Assembly: GCA_903934275.1 (NCBI GenBank)
Contig: CAIZNF010000371.1
Span: 1 to 28,183, forward strand
DNA length: 28,183 bases
Direction: 5' to 3'
DNA from: an uncultured Nitrosomonadales bacterium
Lineage (GTDB): Bacteria; Pseudomonadota; Gammaproteobacteria; Burkholderiales; Gallionellaceae
Shown: piece after piece, positions 15,322-23,489 of the stretch
Layout: every line of letters begins with the position of its first letter
Numbering within the stretch: the stretch's first letter is position 1
Notes under the pieces: generated by a model
The model's database searches: none
Seen by the model: only the letters and a program-made list of their open reading frames with translations
Told to the model about the DNA's origin: nothing
Position numbers and translations under genes: made by a program

Positions 15322-16775
15322 AGCATAAAGTCAAACATCTGCACTTCGTCGGTATCGGCGGCTCCGGCATGAACGGGATTGCCGAGGTGCTGCTCAACCT
15401 CGGTTTTCAGGTGAGCGGTTCAGATCTTGCCGAAAATGCCGCCACGCAGCACCTCAGGCAACTAGGCGCGACGGTGTATCTCGGCCATGCCGAGCAACAT
15501 CTCGACAAGGCCGATGTGGTGGTGGTCTCGACTGCTGTGAGCGACGATAACCCCGAGGTGCTGGCTGCGCGTGCGCGGCGTATTCCGGTTGTACAACGCG
15601 CTATGATGCTGGCCGAATTGATGCGCCTGAGACAGGGGATCGCGGTAGCCGGGACGCACGGCAAGACCACCACCACTTCGCTGGCCGCCAGCGTGCTGGC
15701 CAAGGGCGGCTTCGACCCCACTTTTGTGATCGGTGGCAAGCTCAACAGCAGCGGCACCAATGCCAAGCTGGGTACGGGCGAATTCATCGTCGTCGAAGCG
15801 GACGAATCGGATGCTTCGTTTTTACATCTGCAACCCATTATTGCGGTGATTACCAACATCGATGCGGATCACATGGAAACCTACGGTCACGATTTTGCGC
15901 GGCTCAAGCAGGCTTTCGTGGATTTCGTCGAGCATCTGCCGTTTTATGGCATGGCGATGCTGTGCATCGACGATGCCAATGTGCGCGAAATTATGCCGCG
16001 CATCAGCAAGCCGATATGTACTTATGGTCTCAGCGAGGGCGCGATGATCCGCGCCGTGAATATTCGCCATCAGGGTGGGCAGATGCGTTTCACCGCCGAA
16101 TGCCGCCAGAACGGCACGCCGAAAGATCTGGATATCACGCTGAATCTAGCCGGAGCACATAACGTGTTGAACGCGCTGGCCGCCATTGCAATCGGGTTGG
16201 AGATATGCGTGGCGGATGATGCGATCGTCGCGGCGCTCGCGGAGTTTCAAGGCGTGGGGAGAAGGTTTCAGCGGTATGGTGAAATCCCTCTCCCCAAGTT
16301 CCCCCACCCTAACCCTCCCCCGGAGGGAGAGGGAACAAACGCCGCTGCCGCAGGCGGAAGCTTTACTTTAATTGACGACTATGGGCATCACCCGGTGGAA
16401 ATGGCGGCGACGCTGGCGGCGGCGCGCGGCGCGTTTCCCGGCAGGAGGCTGGTGCTGGCTTTCCAGCCGCATCGTTATACGCGCACCCGCGATCTGTTCG
16501 AAGATTTCATCAAAGTGCTGTGCAGCGTAGATGCGCTGGTGTTAGCGGAAGTGTACTCGGCGGGCGAGCCGCCTATTGTCGCTGCGGACGGGCGCGCGCT
16601 GATGCATGCGTTGCGGGTGGCAGGACAAAATGAAGCTGTATTTGTCGAAAAAATTGCCGATATGCCTCAGGCCATCATGCAGATGGCGCGCGATGGTGAT
16701 GTGGTGATCACGATGGGCGCGGGTACTGTTGGCAGCGTGCCGGGCGCACTGATGCAGATGAACAACCAGCCATGA
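15318..16775 (+). CDS. murC: UDP-MurNAc:L-alanine ligase MurC, with an in-frame repeat insertion
   Basis: A 485-residue Mur ligase that adds L-Ala to UDP-MurNAc, the first committed peptide step. It has [15 protein letters not shown] at the N-terminus, the P-loop GTHGKTTTT (about 112-120), EADESDASF, and [14 protein letters not shown] in the C-terminal domain. About 20 residues (roughly 326-346, including [11 protein letters not shown]) separate [11 protein letters not shown] from [14 protein letters not shown]. They are encoded by a palindromic repeat, fall at a domain-boundary loop and keep the frame, so activity is expected to survive. It starts on ATGA with the bridging frame and ends on ATGA with murB. 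Confidence 0.97.
   Translation: MKHKVKHLHFVGIGGSGMNGIAEVLLNLGFQVSGSDLAENAATQHLRQLGATVYLGHAEQHLDKADVVVVSTAVSDDNPEVLAARARRIPVVQRAMMLAELMRLRQGIAVAGTHGKTTTTSLAASVLAKGGFDPTFVIGGKLNSSGTNAKLGTGEFIVVEADESDASFLHLQPIIAVITNIDADHMETYGHDFARLKQAFVDFVEHLPFYGMAMLCIDDANVREIMPRISKPICTYGLSEGAMIRAVNIRHQGGQMRFTAECRQNGTPKDLDITLNLAGAHNVLNALAAIAIGLEICVADDAIVAALAEFQGVGRRFQRYGEIPLPKFPHPNPPPEGEGTNAAAAGGSFTLIDDYGHHPVEMAATLAAARGAFPGRRLVLAFQPHRYTRTRDLFEDFIKVLCSVDALVLAEVYSAGEPPIVAADGRALMHALRVAGQNEAVFVEKIADMPQAIMQMARDGDVVITMGAGTVGSVPGALMQMNNQP
16286..16334. repeat. Palindromic repeat inserted in the murC coding region
   Basis: Perfect 9-bp outer arms CCCTCTCCC (16286-16294) and GGGAGAGGG (16325-16333) enclose a second perfect stem CCCTCC-CCC-GGAGGG (16313-16327). 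A small GC palindrome follows at 16341-16357. The CCCTCTCCC...ACCCTAACCCTC type is, as I recall, a common dispersed intergenic repeat. Here it is translated. Confidence 0.85.
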
Positions 16776-17722
16776 ATATGAGCGAGCCGAAACAGTTCAG
16801 GATAGAAAGTTTGCGCGGAGAAATGCGCTGTGACGTGCCCATGAGCCGTCATACGAGCTGGCGCGCGGGCGGTGCGGCTGAACGCATGTATCAGCCCGCC
16901 GATCTGGATGATTTGCTCGTGTTTATGCGCGGCTTGCCGTTCGATGAGCCGCTGTACGCGGTGGGTCTGGGCAGCAATCTGCTGGTGCGTGACGGCGGGT
17001 TGCGTGGCACGGTGTTGCTGCTGCACGGCGCGCTGTGCGGTTTGCGCCTCGAAGCCGATGGCAGCCTCTATGCCGAGGCCGGTGTACCGGGCGCAAAGTT
17101 GGCGCGTTTCGCTGCGTTGCACGATTTGCGCGGCGCTGAATTCTGTGCCGGTATTCCCGGCACGATTGGCGGCATGCTGGCGATGAATGCCGGTTGTTAC
17201 GGTAGCGAGATTTGGCAGAAGGTGTTGTGCGTACAAACCGTGAATCGGCGCGGCGAAGTGCGCATGCGCACGGCGGACGATTATGAGATCGGCTATCGGC
17301 ATGTCGCGTTGCATCCCTCTCGCCCAATTCCTGCGGCAGATGAATGGTTCATCGCCGCGTGGCTGAAGTTTGAAGCGGGTGACGGCGCAGTCGCGCGGCA
17401 GGAGATCAAGGAGTTGTTGGGCAAGCGCATCGCCGGCCAGCCATTGAATTTGCCAAATGCCGGATCGGTGTTCCGCAATCCGCCGGGCGATCATGCGGCG
17501 CGGCTGATCCAGCAATGCGGGCTGAAAGGCATGCGCATCGGCGGTGCTCAGGTGTCGGAGAAACATGCCAACTTCATCGTAAATACGGGCGGTGCAACGG
17601 CGGCAGATATCGAGAATTTGATCGGCGAAGTGCAGGCGGCAGTGGAACAACAGACCGGCATCAGGTTGCACCCAGAGGTGCGAATTATTGGGGAAAAACG
17701 GGAAGTAGGGAGCGGTAAGTAG
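16772..17722 (+). CDS. murB: UDP-N-acetylenolpyruvoylglucosamine reductase MurB
   Basis: A 316-residue FAD- and NADPH-dependent reductase that turns UDP-GlcNAc-enolpyruvate into UDP-MurNAc. FAD-binding motifs include [32 protein letters not shown] and [21 protein letters not shown]. The substrate domain has [19 protein letters not shown] and [12 protein letters not shown]. The start overlaps the murC stop as ATGA; a second in-frame ATG two codons later is possible. The family protein normally ends near HPEVRIIGE, and the final KREVGSGK comes from the inverted repeat that follows. Confidence 0.97.
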   Translation: MNMSEPKQFRIESLRGEMRCDVPMSRHTSWRAGGAAERMYQPADLDDLLVFMRGLPFDEPLYAVGLGSNLLVRDGGLRGTVLLLHGALCGLRLEADGSLYAEAGVPGAKLARFAALHDLRGAEFCAGIPGTIGGMLAMNAGCYGSEIWQKVLCVQTVNRRGEVRMRTADDYEIGYRHVALHPSRPIPAADEWFIAAWLKFEAGDGAVARQEIKELLGKRIAGQPLNLPNAGSVFRNPPGDHAARLIQQCGLKGMRIGGAQVSEKHANFIVNTGGATAADIENLIGEVQAAVEQQTGIRLHPEVRIIGEKREVGSGK

Positions 17723-17762
17723 GAAGGGGGGGCCCACTCACCACTTTCTACTTCCTACCCCT
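17701..17762. repeat. Imperfect inverted repeat spanning the murB stop
   Basis: A purine-rich block at 17701-17730 (GGAAGTAGGGAGCGG...) is followed almost without a loop by its imperfect inverted copy at 17733-17762 (...TTTCTACTTCCTACCCC); 18 of the 26 best-aligned positions pair. It is similar in style to the murF-mraY element but not the same sequence. Confidence 0.7.
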
Positions 17763-17770
17763 TCAATTGA

Positions 17771-18712
17771 ATGGAGCAAATGAAGAATTTCGGCAAAGTG
17801 GCGGTATTGTTCGGCGGCAAATCCGCCGAGCGCGAGGTGTCGCTGAAAAGCGGTGCGGCAGTGCTGGCTGCGCTCCGGCGCAGCGGCGTGGATGCGCACG
17901 CGTTCGATCCCGCCGTGCAAAATTTGCAGGCCATCGCCGACGAAGGCTATGACCGCGCATTCATCGCGCTGCACGGGCGTTTCGGCGAAGACGGCACGGT
18001 GCAGGGCGCGCTGGAGTTGCTGGGCATACCCTATACCGGCAGCGGCGTACTGGCTTCGGCGCTGGGTATGGACAAATGGCGCACCAAACTAGTGTGGCAG
18101 GCGGCAAATTTGCCCATACCAGACTACGTGTTGCTCGATGAGCACAGCGATTGGGAGGCGGTTACGCAACAGCTGGGATTGCCGCTGTTCGTCAAACCGG
18201 CCAATGAAGGCTCCAGTGTCGGCATCAGTAAAGTCAAGGCCCTCGGCGAGTTACACAAGGCATATTTGGAAGCAGCCAAGCACGACAAGCTGGTGATTGC
18301 GGAAAGTTTTATCGGTGGCGGTGAATACACTGTGGCGATCTTGGGTGATGCGGCGAGCGGGGGCGAACAGGCGTTGCCGGTCATCAAGATCGAACCGGCC
18401 AACGAGTTCTACGACTACGAGGCGAAATACCTGCGCGACGACACCCGCTACCTGTGCCCATGCGGCCTGGATGCGGCGCGGGAGGCCGAGATGCAGCGGC
18501 TGGCCAAACAGGCCTTCGCGCTGATCGGCGGGCAAGGCTGGGGGCGGGTGGATTTTTTGATGGACGAAGCGGGTAAGCCATATTTGCTCGAAGTGAACAC
18601 CTCGCCGGGTATGACCGATCACAGTCTAGTGCCAATGGCGGCGCGTCAGGCGGGTATCAGTTTTGAACAGTTGGTGCTGCACGTATTGGAGTTGGCGGGG
18701 GTTAACAAATGA
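17771..18712 (+). CDS. ddl: D-alanine:D-alanine ligase
   Basis: A 313-residue ATP-grasp enzyme that makes the D-Ala-D-Ala used by MurF. It has [19 protein letters not shown] at the N-terminus, [26 protein letters not shown], the ATP-grasp loop [22 protein letters not shown] and the metal-binding C-terminal [12 protein letters not shown]. The start is ambiguous: the ATG at 17771 has no ribosome site, whereas the in-frame ATG at 17780 has a GGAG only 3 nt before it and gives [13 protein letters not shown]. The C-terminal stop lies in an ATGA that opens a bridging frame to ftsQ. Confidence 0.97.
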   Translation: MEQMKNFGKVAVLFGGKSAEREVSLKSGAAVLAALRRSGVDAHAFDPAVQNLQAIADEGYDRAFIALHGRFGEDGTVQGALELLGIPYTGSGVLASALGMDKWRTKLVWQAANLPIPDYVLLDEHSDWEAVTQQLGLPLFVKPANEGSSVGISKVKALGELHKAYLEAAKHDKLVIAESFIGGGEYTVAILGDAASGGEQALPVIKIEPANEFYDYEAKYLRDDTRYLCPCGLDAAREAEMQRLAKQAFALIGGQGWGRVDFLMDEAGKPYLLEVNTSPGMTDHSLVPMAARQAGISFEQLVLHVLELAGVNK

Positions 18713-18837
18713 TTTTCACGTTTGCCCTTTCTCCCGCCTGCGGGATAACCAACGACTTGGCTGAGGTTGTTTTTCAGCCTAGTCGAATGGCTAGTGGTTC
18801 CATCAGAGAGTTAGAGAGAGGGATGTATGTGGGATAA
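18709..18837 (+). CDS. Small open frame bridging ddl and ftsQ
   Basis: A 42-codon frame (begins [14 protein letters not shown]) starts on the ATGA of the ddl stop, reads through the palindromic element, and ends with a TAA 11 nt inside ftsQ. No domain is recognisable. It probably reflects an insertion between formerly overlapping genes, with continued translation as its only likely role. Confidence 0.25.
   Translation: MIFTFALSPACGITNDLAEVVFQPSRMASGSIRELERGMYVG
18731..18804. repeat. Palindromic element between ddl and ftsQ, copy 2 of the ~53-bp family
   Basis: The core 18747-18799 is the inverted counterpart of the murE insertion (42/53 identical). It forms a strong hairpin: CGACTTGGCTGA pairs with TCAGCCTAGTCG (11 of 12) around a 9-nt loop, with outer AACCA and TGGTT. 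Several differences from the murE copy sit at paired positions. CCCGCCTGCGGG at 18733-18744 gives a smaller adjacent stem. Confidence 0.85.
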
Positions 18838-19555
18838 CGCGCCCCTGCTGCGCAATATTACCAACGCACTGTTTGCTTTCAGTGTGTTTGCGGCATTGTA
18901 CGGTGCGGTCTATTACGTGGTGCATTTACCGGGGCTATTTCCGTTGCACAGCGTGCGCTTGAACACCGCTCCGCAACAGGTTGGGGCATCGGGGGTGTTG
19001 CAGGCTATACGCAACGAAGTGCAGGGAAATTTTTTTACTGTGGACATCGAGCGGTTAAGGCAGTCATTGGAAAAATTGCCATGGGTGCGCGGTGTCAGCA
19101 TACGTCGCGAGTTCCCTCATCGTCTTGCGGTGCAGTTGGAAGAACATCAAGTATTGGCGCGCTGGAACAACAACGCGCTGGTGAACCGGCAGGGTGAAGT
19201 TTTTGTTGCAGAGAGCAAACAGGCGCTGCCGGGTTTTATCGGTCAGGCGAGTGATTCAAATGAGATCGCGCAGCGTTATGCACAATTTAGCCAGCAACTG
19301 GCCTCGCTGAATTTGCGGGTGGCGCAGCTTGCCCTGTCGCCGCGCCACGCATGGCAAATGCGTTTAAGCAACGGCATGGTATTGGAGTTGGGCTGCGAGG
19401 ATATGCAGCAGCGTCTGGCGAGATTCGTGGCGGGGTATCCGCATATAGAGGCGCACGGAGCAGAAGGCAGGGTGAAGCATGTGGATTTGCGCTATCGCAA
19501 CGGATTTGCCATCAGGCAGACGGTAGAAGACAGAAAACAGAGGGCTGAAGGATGA
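18827..19555 (+). CDS. ftsQ: Cell division protein FtsQ
   Basis: A 242-residue bitopic protein of the FtsQLB complex linking early and late divisome proteins. It has a short cytoplasmic N-terminus, a membrane helix at about 13-33 (LFAFSVFAALYGAVYYVV), a POTRA domain (FPLHSVRLN to about residue 110, with LEKLPWVRGVSIRREFPHRLAVQLEEH) and a C-terminal FtsQ domain (ARWNNNALVNRQGEVF). A GAGAGAGGG stretch precedes the ATG. The last ~10 residues (TVEDRKQRAEG) come from one arm of an inverted repeat. Confidence 0.95.
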   Translation: MWDNAPLLRNITNALFAFSVFAALYGAVYYVVHLPGLFPLHSVRLNTAPQQVGASGVLQAIRNEVQGNFFTVDIERLRQSLEKLPWVRGVSIRREFPHRLAVQLEEHQVLARWNNNALVNRQGEVFVAESKQALPGFIGQASDSNEIAQRYAQFSQQLASLNLRVAQLALSPRHAWQMRLSNGMVLELGCEDMQQRLARFVAGYPHIEAHGAEGRVKHVDLRYRNGFAIRQTVEDRKQRAEG

Positions 19556-19624
19556 AGATATTGAGTATCGGGGGCGCAAGGGGAGGTGCGGGGAATAGAC
19601 AGATTTTCTGTCCTCTATCTTCCG
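19521..19624. repeat. Inverted repeat at the ftsQ 3' end and ftsQ-ftsA gap
   Basis: The left arm at 19521-19542 (GGTAGAAGACAGAAAACAG) is inside ftsQ. The right arm at 19600-19624 (CAGATTTTCTGTCCTCTATC) is its imperfect inverted copy. The arms are about 57 nt apart. Another member of the GACAGAAGACAG-type simple inverted repeats. Confidence 0.65.
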
Positions 19625-19713
19625 CTAAGGCCGCCGGTCATTCGGCTAGACTGGCAAAGAGTATCAGCCAAGCCGCTGATTGTGTTCCCTGTCTTTTGAA
19701 ACGGAGCAACTGA
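19552..19713 (+). CDS. Small open frame bridging ftsQ and ftsA
   Basis: A 53-codon frame (begins MKILSIGGARGGAGN) starts on the ATGA of the ftsQ stop and ends on a TGA sharing its last base with the ftsA ATG. It is Gly/Ala/Ser-rich with CVPC near the end and no recognisable domain. It runs through an inserted repeat. A coding role is doubtful; unbroken translation into ftsA is the plausible significance. Confidence 0.3.
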   Translation: MKILSIGGARGGAGNRQIFCPLSSAKAAGHSARLAKSISQAADCVPCLLKRSN

Positions 19714-20948
19714 TGAGCAGAAGCAAGGAAGCCAAAAACCTGGTGGTTGGACTGGACATTGGTACATCCAAGATTGTGGCTATTGTCGGTGAGGTCACGC
19801 AGGACGGCATGCTGGAAGTGATCGGCATGGGTATGCACGCATCCGACGGTATGAAAAAGGGCATGGTGGTCAACATCGAAGCGACGGTGGGCGCGATTAA
19901 GCTCGCGCTTCAAGAGGCCGAACTGATGGCGGATTGCAAGATTCGCGCGGTGCATACCGGTATCGCGGGTAGTCATATCAGCAGCATCAATGGGCGCGGC
20001 ATGGTTAAGATCAAGGAAAAGGAAGTGAGCCAGGCCGATGTGGACCGCGTCCTTGAAACCGCCAGCTCGATCAGCTTGTCGAACGACCAGCGGATTCTGC
20101 ATATCCTCGAACAAGAATTCAGCATTGACGGACAGACAGGCATCAAGAAACCGCTCGGCATGAGCGGCATGCGCCTGGATGTCGAAGTGCATATAGTCAG
20201 GGGTGCGGTGGCTGCGGTGCAGAACATCATGAAGTGCATTCATCAATGCGGGTTGGAGGTCAACGAATTGATTCTGCAACCGCTGGCTTCGAGCAAGTCG
20301 GTTCTCGAAGAAGATGAAAAGGAATTGGGCGTGTGCTTGGTGGATATTGGCGGCGGCACCACCGATATTGCGGTATTCACCGGCGGCTCCATACGCCATA
20401 CCGCCGTGATCCCGATTGCCGGGGATCAGATCACCAATGACATTGCGATGGCGCTGCGCACCCCCACGCAGGATGCCGACGATATCAAGATCAAGCACGG
20501 CTGCGCGTTGCGCCAGTTGGCTGATGACGGCGCGATCGAAGTGCCCGGCGTGGGCGAACGCGGGCCGCGCATGCTGTCGCGCCAGACTCTGGCGGAAGTG
20601 ATCGAGCCGCGCGTCGAGGAGCTGTATTCGCTGGTGCAAGCGGAGCTGCGCCGCAGCGGCTTCGAGGATTTGCTGTCGTCCGGCATCGTGATTACCGGGG
20701 GTAGCAGCGCCATGCAGGGCATGGTCGAACTGGGAGAGGAAATTTTCCACCTGCCGGTGCGTTTGGGGATTCCAAAATATGCAGGAGGATTGTCTGATGT
20801 GGTGAAAACGCCGCGCATGTCAACCGGTATGGGGCTGTTGATGTATGGCTTGGAGCACTATCAGCGCAACGAGGATACGCGCATGAAATCGAACTCGTTT
20901 GGCGATGTGCTGGCAAGAATGAAAGCATGGTTTCAAGGTAATTTTTAA
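19713..20948 (+). CDS. ftsA: Cell division protein FtsA
   Basis: A 411-residue actin-fold ATPase that tethers FtsZ to the inner membrane and recruits later divisome proteins. It has VVGLDIGTSKIVAIVGE (phosphate 1), LVDIGGGTTDIAVFTGG (phosphate 2) and VITGGSSAMQGMVELGEE (adenosine motif), the 1C subdomain between, and a C-terminal amphipathic membrane helix (FGDVLARMKAWFQGNF). I chose the ATG at 19713, 6 nt after GGAG (19703-19706); the longer frame from a TTG at 19680 adds unconserved residues. Confidence 0.98.
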   Translation: MSRSKEAKNLVVGLDIGTSKIVAIVGEVTQDGMLEVIGMGMHASDGMKKGMVVNIEATVGAIKLALQEAELMADCKIRAVHTGIAGSHISSINGRGMVKIKEKEVSQADVDRVLETASSISLSNDQRILHILEQEFSIDGQTGIKKPLGMSGMRLDVEVHIVRGAVAAVQNIMKCIHQCGLEVNELILQPLASSKSVLEEDEKELGVCLVDIGGGTTDIAVFTGGSIRHTAVIPIAGDQITNDIAMALRTPTQDADDIKIKHGCALRQLADDGAIEVPGVGERGPRMLSRQTLAEVIEPRVEELYSLVQAELRRSGFEDLLSSGIVITGGSSAMQGMVELGEEIFHLPVRLGIPKYAGGLSDVVKTPRMSTGMGLLMYGLEHYQRNEDTRMKSNSFGDVLARMKAWFQGNF

Positions 20949-20955
20949 ATTTGGA

Positions 20956-20983
20956 TGCGCCCCTTGTTTTGCGGGGATTCGCA
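20956..20983. repeat. Small hairpin between ftsA and ftsZ
   Basis: CCCC (20960-20963) pairs with GGGG (20973-20976), extended by TGCG (20956-20959) and CGCA (20980-20983) with a 3-nt bulge. It lies in the 79-bp gap, about 45 nt before the ftsZ start. No T-run follows, so a terminator role is unlikely. Confidence 0.4.
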
Positions 20984-21027
20984 GGTTTGGTTTCAGGGTT
21001 GAGTTGCAACTATAAAAGGAGAAAACG

Positions 21028-22203
21028 ATGTCGTTCGAGCTAATGGAAGCGGAAGCACAGGATGCGGTCATAAAGGTGATCGGGGTGGGCGGTTGCGGCA
21101 GCAATGCCGTGGATCACATGATCGAGCAGGGCGTGCAGGGTGTCGAGTTCATCGTCATCAACACCGATGCGCAAGCGCTCAAGCGCAGCAAGGCGCGCAC
21201 CCAATTGCAGATCGGAGCAAACATCACCAAGGGTCTGGGAGCCGGTGCCAAACCCTCGGTCGGACAAGCTGCCGCCGAGGAAGATCGCGAGCGCATCAAA
21301 GAAATAATCAGCGGCGCGAACATGGTGTTCATCACGGCCGGCATGGGTGGCGGAACCGGAACGGGTGCCGCTCCGATCATCGCGCAAATTGCGCGTGAAA
21401 TGGATATCCTGACCGTTGCGGTGGTTACCAAGCCATTTGCCTACGAAGGCAACCGGATGCGCTTCGCCAAAGCAGGTATCGATGCGTTGCACGAACATGT
21501 CGATTCGCTGATCATTGTGCCGAATTCAAAATTGATGGAGGTGTTGGGCGAAGATATCACCGTGCCGGAGGCGTTCAAGGCCGCCAATGGTGTGTTGCAG
21601 GGCGCAGTGGCAGGCATCGCAGAAGTGATCAATGTGACAGGTTTCATGAACGTGGATTTCGCCGATGTGCGCACCGTGATGTCGGAAAACGGCATGGCGA
21701 TGATGGGCTCAGCAGTTGCCTCGGGGCCCGATCGTGCGCGCCTTGCGGCAGAGGGGGCGATTGCCAGCCCGCTGCTGGAGGATGTTGACATGTCCGGCGC
21801 GCGCGGTGTGCTGGTGAATATAACTTCTTCGAGCGGTTTGAAACTGAGAGAAATCGAGGAGGTGATGAAGTGCGTCCAATTTACCGCACAAGAAGCGACC
21901 GTGATCGTCGGCTCGGTGTTCGATGAGAAAATGTGCGAAGAATTGCGCGTAACCGTGGTCGCGACCGGGTTGGGCGCGCCGCGCGTCACCAAACAAAAGC
22001 CGGAAATGGTTTACCGCAACGATGAAATTGGCCAGCGCACCGGTACGCATGACGAGCCGATCGCCAATTCCAACATCAATTACCCGGAACTGGACACCCC
22101 CGCATATATCCGCAGCGGGCGCAGGGCAACGGTGGATGCGATGGAGAAATCCGGTATGGATATGTTGGACATCCCGTCGTTTTTGCGTAAACAGGCGGAC
22201 TAA
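21028..22203 (+). CDS. ftsZ: Cell division GTPase FtsZ
   Basis: A 391-residue tubulin homologue forming the Z-ring. The tubulin signature GGGTGTG is at residues 107-113, preceded by VIGVGGCGSNAVDHM. The synergy loop NVDFADVRTVM is present. The C-terminal linker ends in the conserved peptide LDIPSFLRKQAD, which binds FtsA and other partners. AAGGAG (21016-21021) lies 6 nt before the ATG. It is the last dcw gene here. I see no terminator after it, and the expected lpxC does not follow. Confidence 0.98.
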   Translation: MSFELMEAEAQDAVIKVIGVGGCGSNAVDHMIEQGVQGVEFIVINTDAQALKRSKARTQLQIGANITKGLGAGAKPSVGQAAAEEDRERIKEIISGANMVFITAGMGGGTGTGAAPIIAQIAREMDILTVAVVTKPFAYEGNRMRFAKAGIDALHEHVDSLIIVPNSKLMEVLGEDITVPEAFKAANGVLQGAVAGIAEVINVTGFMNVDFADVRTVMSENGMAMMGSAVASGPDRARLAAEGAIASPLLEDVDMSGARGVLVNITSSSGLKLREIEEVMKCVQFTAQEATVIVGSVFDEKMCEELRVTVVATGLGAPRVTKQKPEMVYRNDEIGQRTGTHDEPIANSNINYPELDTPAYIRSGRRATVDAMEKSGMDMLDIPSFLRKQAD

Positions 22204-22236
22204 TTCTGTACATCATGCTCCATCACGCCCACGCCC

Positions 22237-22610
22237 ATGAAAGACCTATTTTTCACCCTGTTTTTCGCTGGTATTGCATGGCTGGTGTGGAGTGCGCGTT
22301 TACAAAAAAATCACCTCCTTGTGCACCGGCCAATGGACTCCCGTCAAAGAGTAAGCCGCCATCAAAGGAAGACAGGGAAGCTCACCACCTGCGCAACACG
22401 CTGCAATATGCCCAAGTCCAACACCAACACCGGGTTTTGAGCAAGAAGCAAAACGAACAGGATGCATGGCAACAGCGGTTTGGTGCGGCTAAAGCGACAG
22501 AGCTCGACCAACTCAGCGGTGTGGAATTTAAAGAATTTCTCACCGTGTTGTTTCGCTCTCAAGGCCACCTTTATATTTATGCCGTGCGCGGATTGGATGG
22601 GGTATTCTGA
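22237..22610 (+). pseudogene. Frameshifted, truncated Mrr-like restriction endonuclease relic
   Basis: The first frame encodes a membrane-type start (MKDLFFTLFFAGIAWLVW, then SAR). After a run of seven A (22304-22310), a second frame continues with KKSPPCAPANG, a Gln/Lys-rich stretch (REAHHLRNTLQYAQVQ) and LDQLSGVEFKEFLTVLFRSQ, which matches the start of Mrr-type nuclease domains (SGxEFExFLxxLFRxxGY). The catalytic D and QxK parts are missing: the frame ends at 22610. The frame change at A7 may be a true mutation or transcriptional slippage, but the lost catalytic half makes it a relic either way. No ribosome site is visible. Confidence 0.55.
22548..22577 (+). promoter_or_regulatory. Weak promoter candidate for the accessory operon
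   Basis: TTGTTT (22548-22553), 17 bp, TTATAT (22571-22576), or TATATT with 18 bp. It lies about 70 bp before the SprT-like gene, inside the nuclease relic. The match is modest and could be chance in this more A+T-rich region. Confidence 0.25.
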
Positions 22611-22648
22611 CCGCTGGACATCGATGCAAAAGGTTGTGCAGGCCATAA

Positions 22649-23410
22649 ATGATGAATATCCCAATTTCGCCAACTACCAGTTTTTATTCTGCACTTCAGG
22701 GAGCATTCGATCACTTCAATGCTGAAATGTTTGAAGGGAATTTGCCGCCTTGCCTCATTACCTTGCGGTCGGCGAGCCGCGTCTATGGCTATCATCATGC
22801 AGGCAGATTCATCTCGCTAAAAGGTGAACAAATCGACGAGCTAGGATTGCATCCGGGCTTTTTTACGTTGCGCCCGATTGAATCTGTGTTGTCGACCTTG
22901 GTACATGAAATGGTGCATCACTGGCAGCAACACTTTGCTACACCGTCGCCATCCAATGCTCATAATCAGGAATGGGCAAAAAAGATGGAATTGCTAGGAT
23001 TGATGCCATCAGATACTGGACTTCCAGGCGGGAAGAGAACCGGTCGATCATTGAGCCACTACATTATTCCAGATGGTATTTTCTTGACATCATGCCGAAG
23101 ATTGGTGGGAGATGGCTTTGTCATACCATGGTTGGACAGGCATTTGCCAGCAGCGCCTGAAAGCCAAGTTGCAGAAATTCAGAAGTTGAAGGATGCTGGT
23201 ATCGAGTATGAAGTCTCCCCACCACCCGTAACCAAGTTGCCGGAAGAAATACAAGGCAAGGCTGCGGTTTATCGTCCAGCACCGAAAAAAGCACCTACGA
23301 GAGAAAAACTAACATGCCCGCAGTGTGGTAGCAAGGCTTGGGTTGCTCCGGGAACAAAGATTATTTGTGGGGTTTGTAGTGTGGAAATGCAAGATGATAA
23401 GCCGGACTAA
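22649..23410 (+). CDS. SprT-like zinc metalloprotease with C-terminal zinc ribbon
   Basis: A 253-residue protein. The SprT-like domain has the HExxH site at residues 86-90 (LVHEMVHHWQ) and the expected third ligand at H105 (NAHNQEW). After a variable middle, a C-terminal zinc ribbon carries CPQC at 223-226 and CGVC at 240-243. SprT/Spartan-like proteases in studied systems cut proteins cross-linked to DNA, but in bacterial accessory islands the role is unknown. An in-frame stop directly before the ATG fixes the start at 22649 or the next codon. The ribosome site is weak. The gap to the helicase gene is 79 bp on the same strand. The base composition is visibly more A+T-rich than the dcw genes, suggesting transfer. 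Confidence 0.85.
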   Translation: MMNIPISPTTSFYSALQGAFDHFNAEMFEGNLPPCLITLRSASRVYGYHHAGRFISLKGEQIDELGLHPGFFTLRPIESVLSTLVHEMVHHWQQHFATPSPSNAHNQEWAKKMELLGLMPSDTGLPGGKRTGRSLSHYIIPDGIFLTSCRRLVGDGFVIPWLDRHLPAAPESQVAEIQKLKDAGIEYEVSPPPVTKLPEEIQGKAAVYRPAPKKAPTREKLTCPQCGSKAWVAPGTKIICGVCSVEMQDDKPD

Positions 23411-23489
23411 TGGATTCTGCTTCTTGTGGTTGCTATCCCTGACCACATCTGTAGCCTGCAATCAGACTCACCCTTCGTGTTAGCATCAC

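Noticed and set aside
16324..16360. Frameshift or pseudogene in murC
   Set aside because: The unusual Pro-rich stretch keeps the frame and all Mur ligase motifs on both sides are intact; a repeat insertion explains it.
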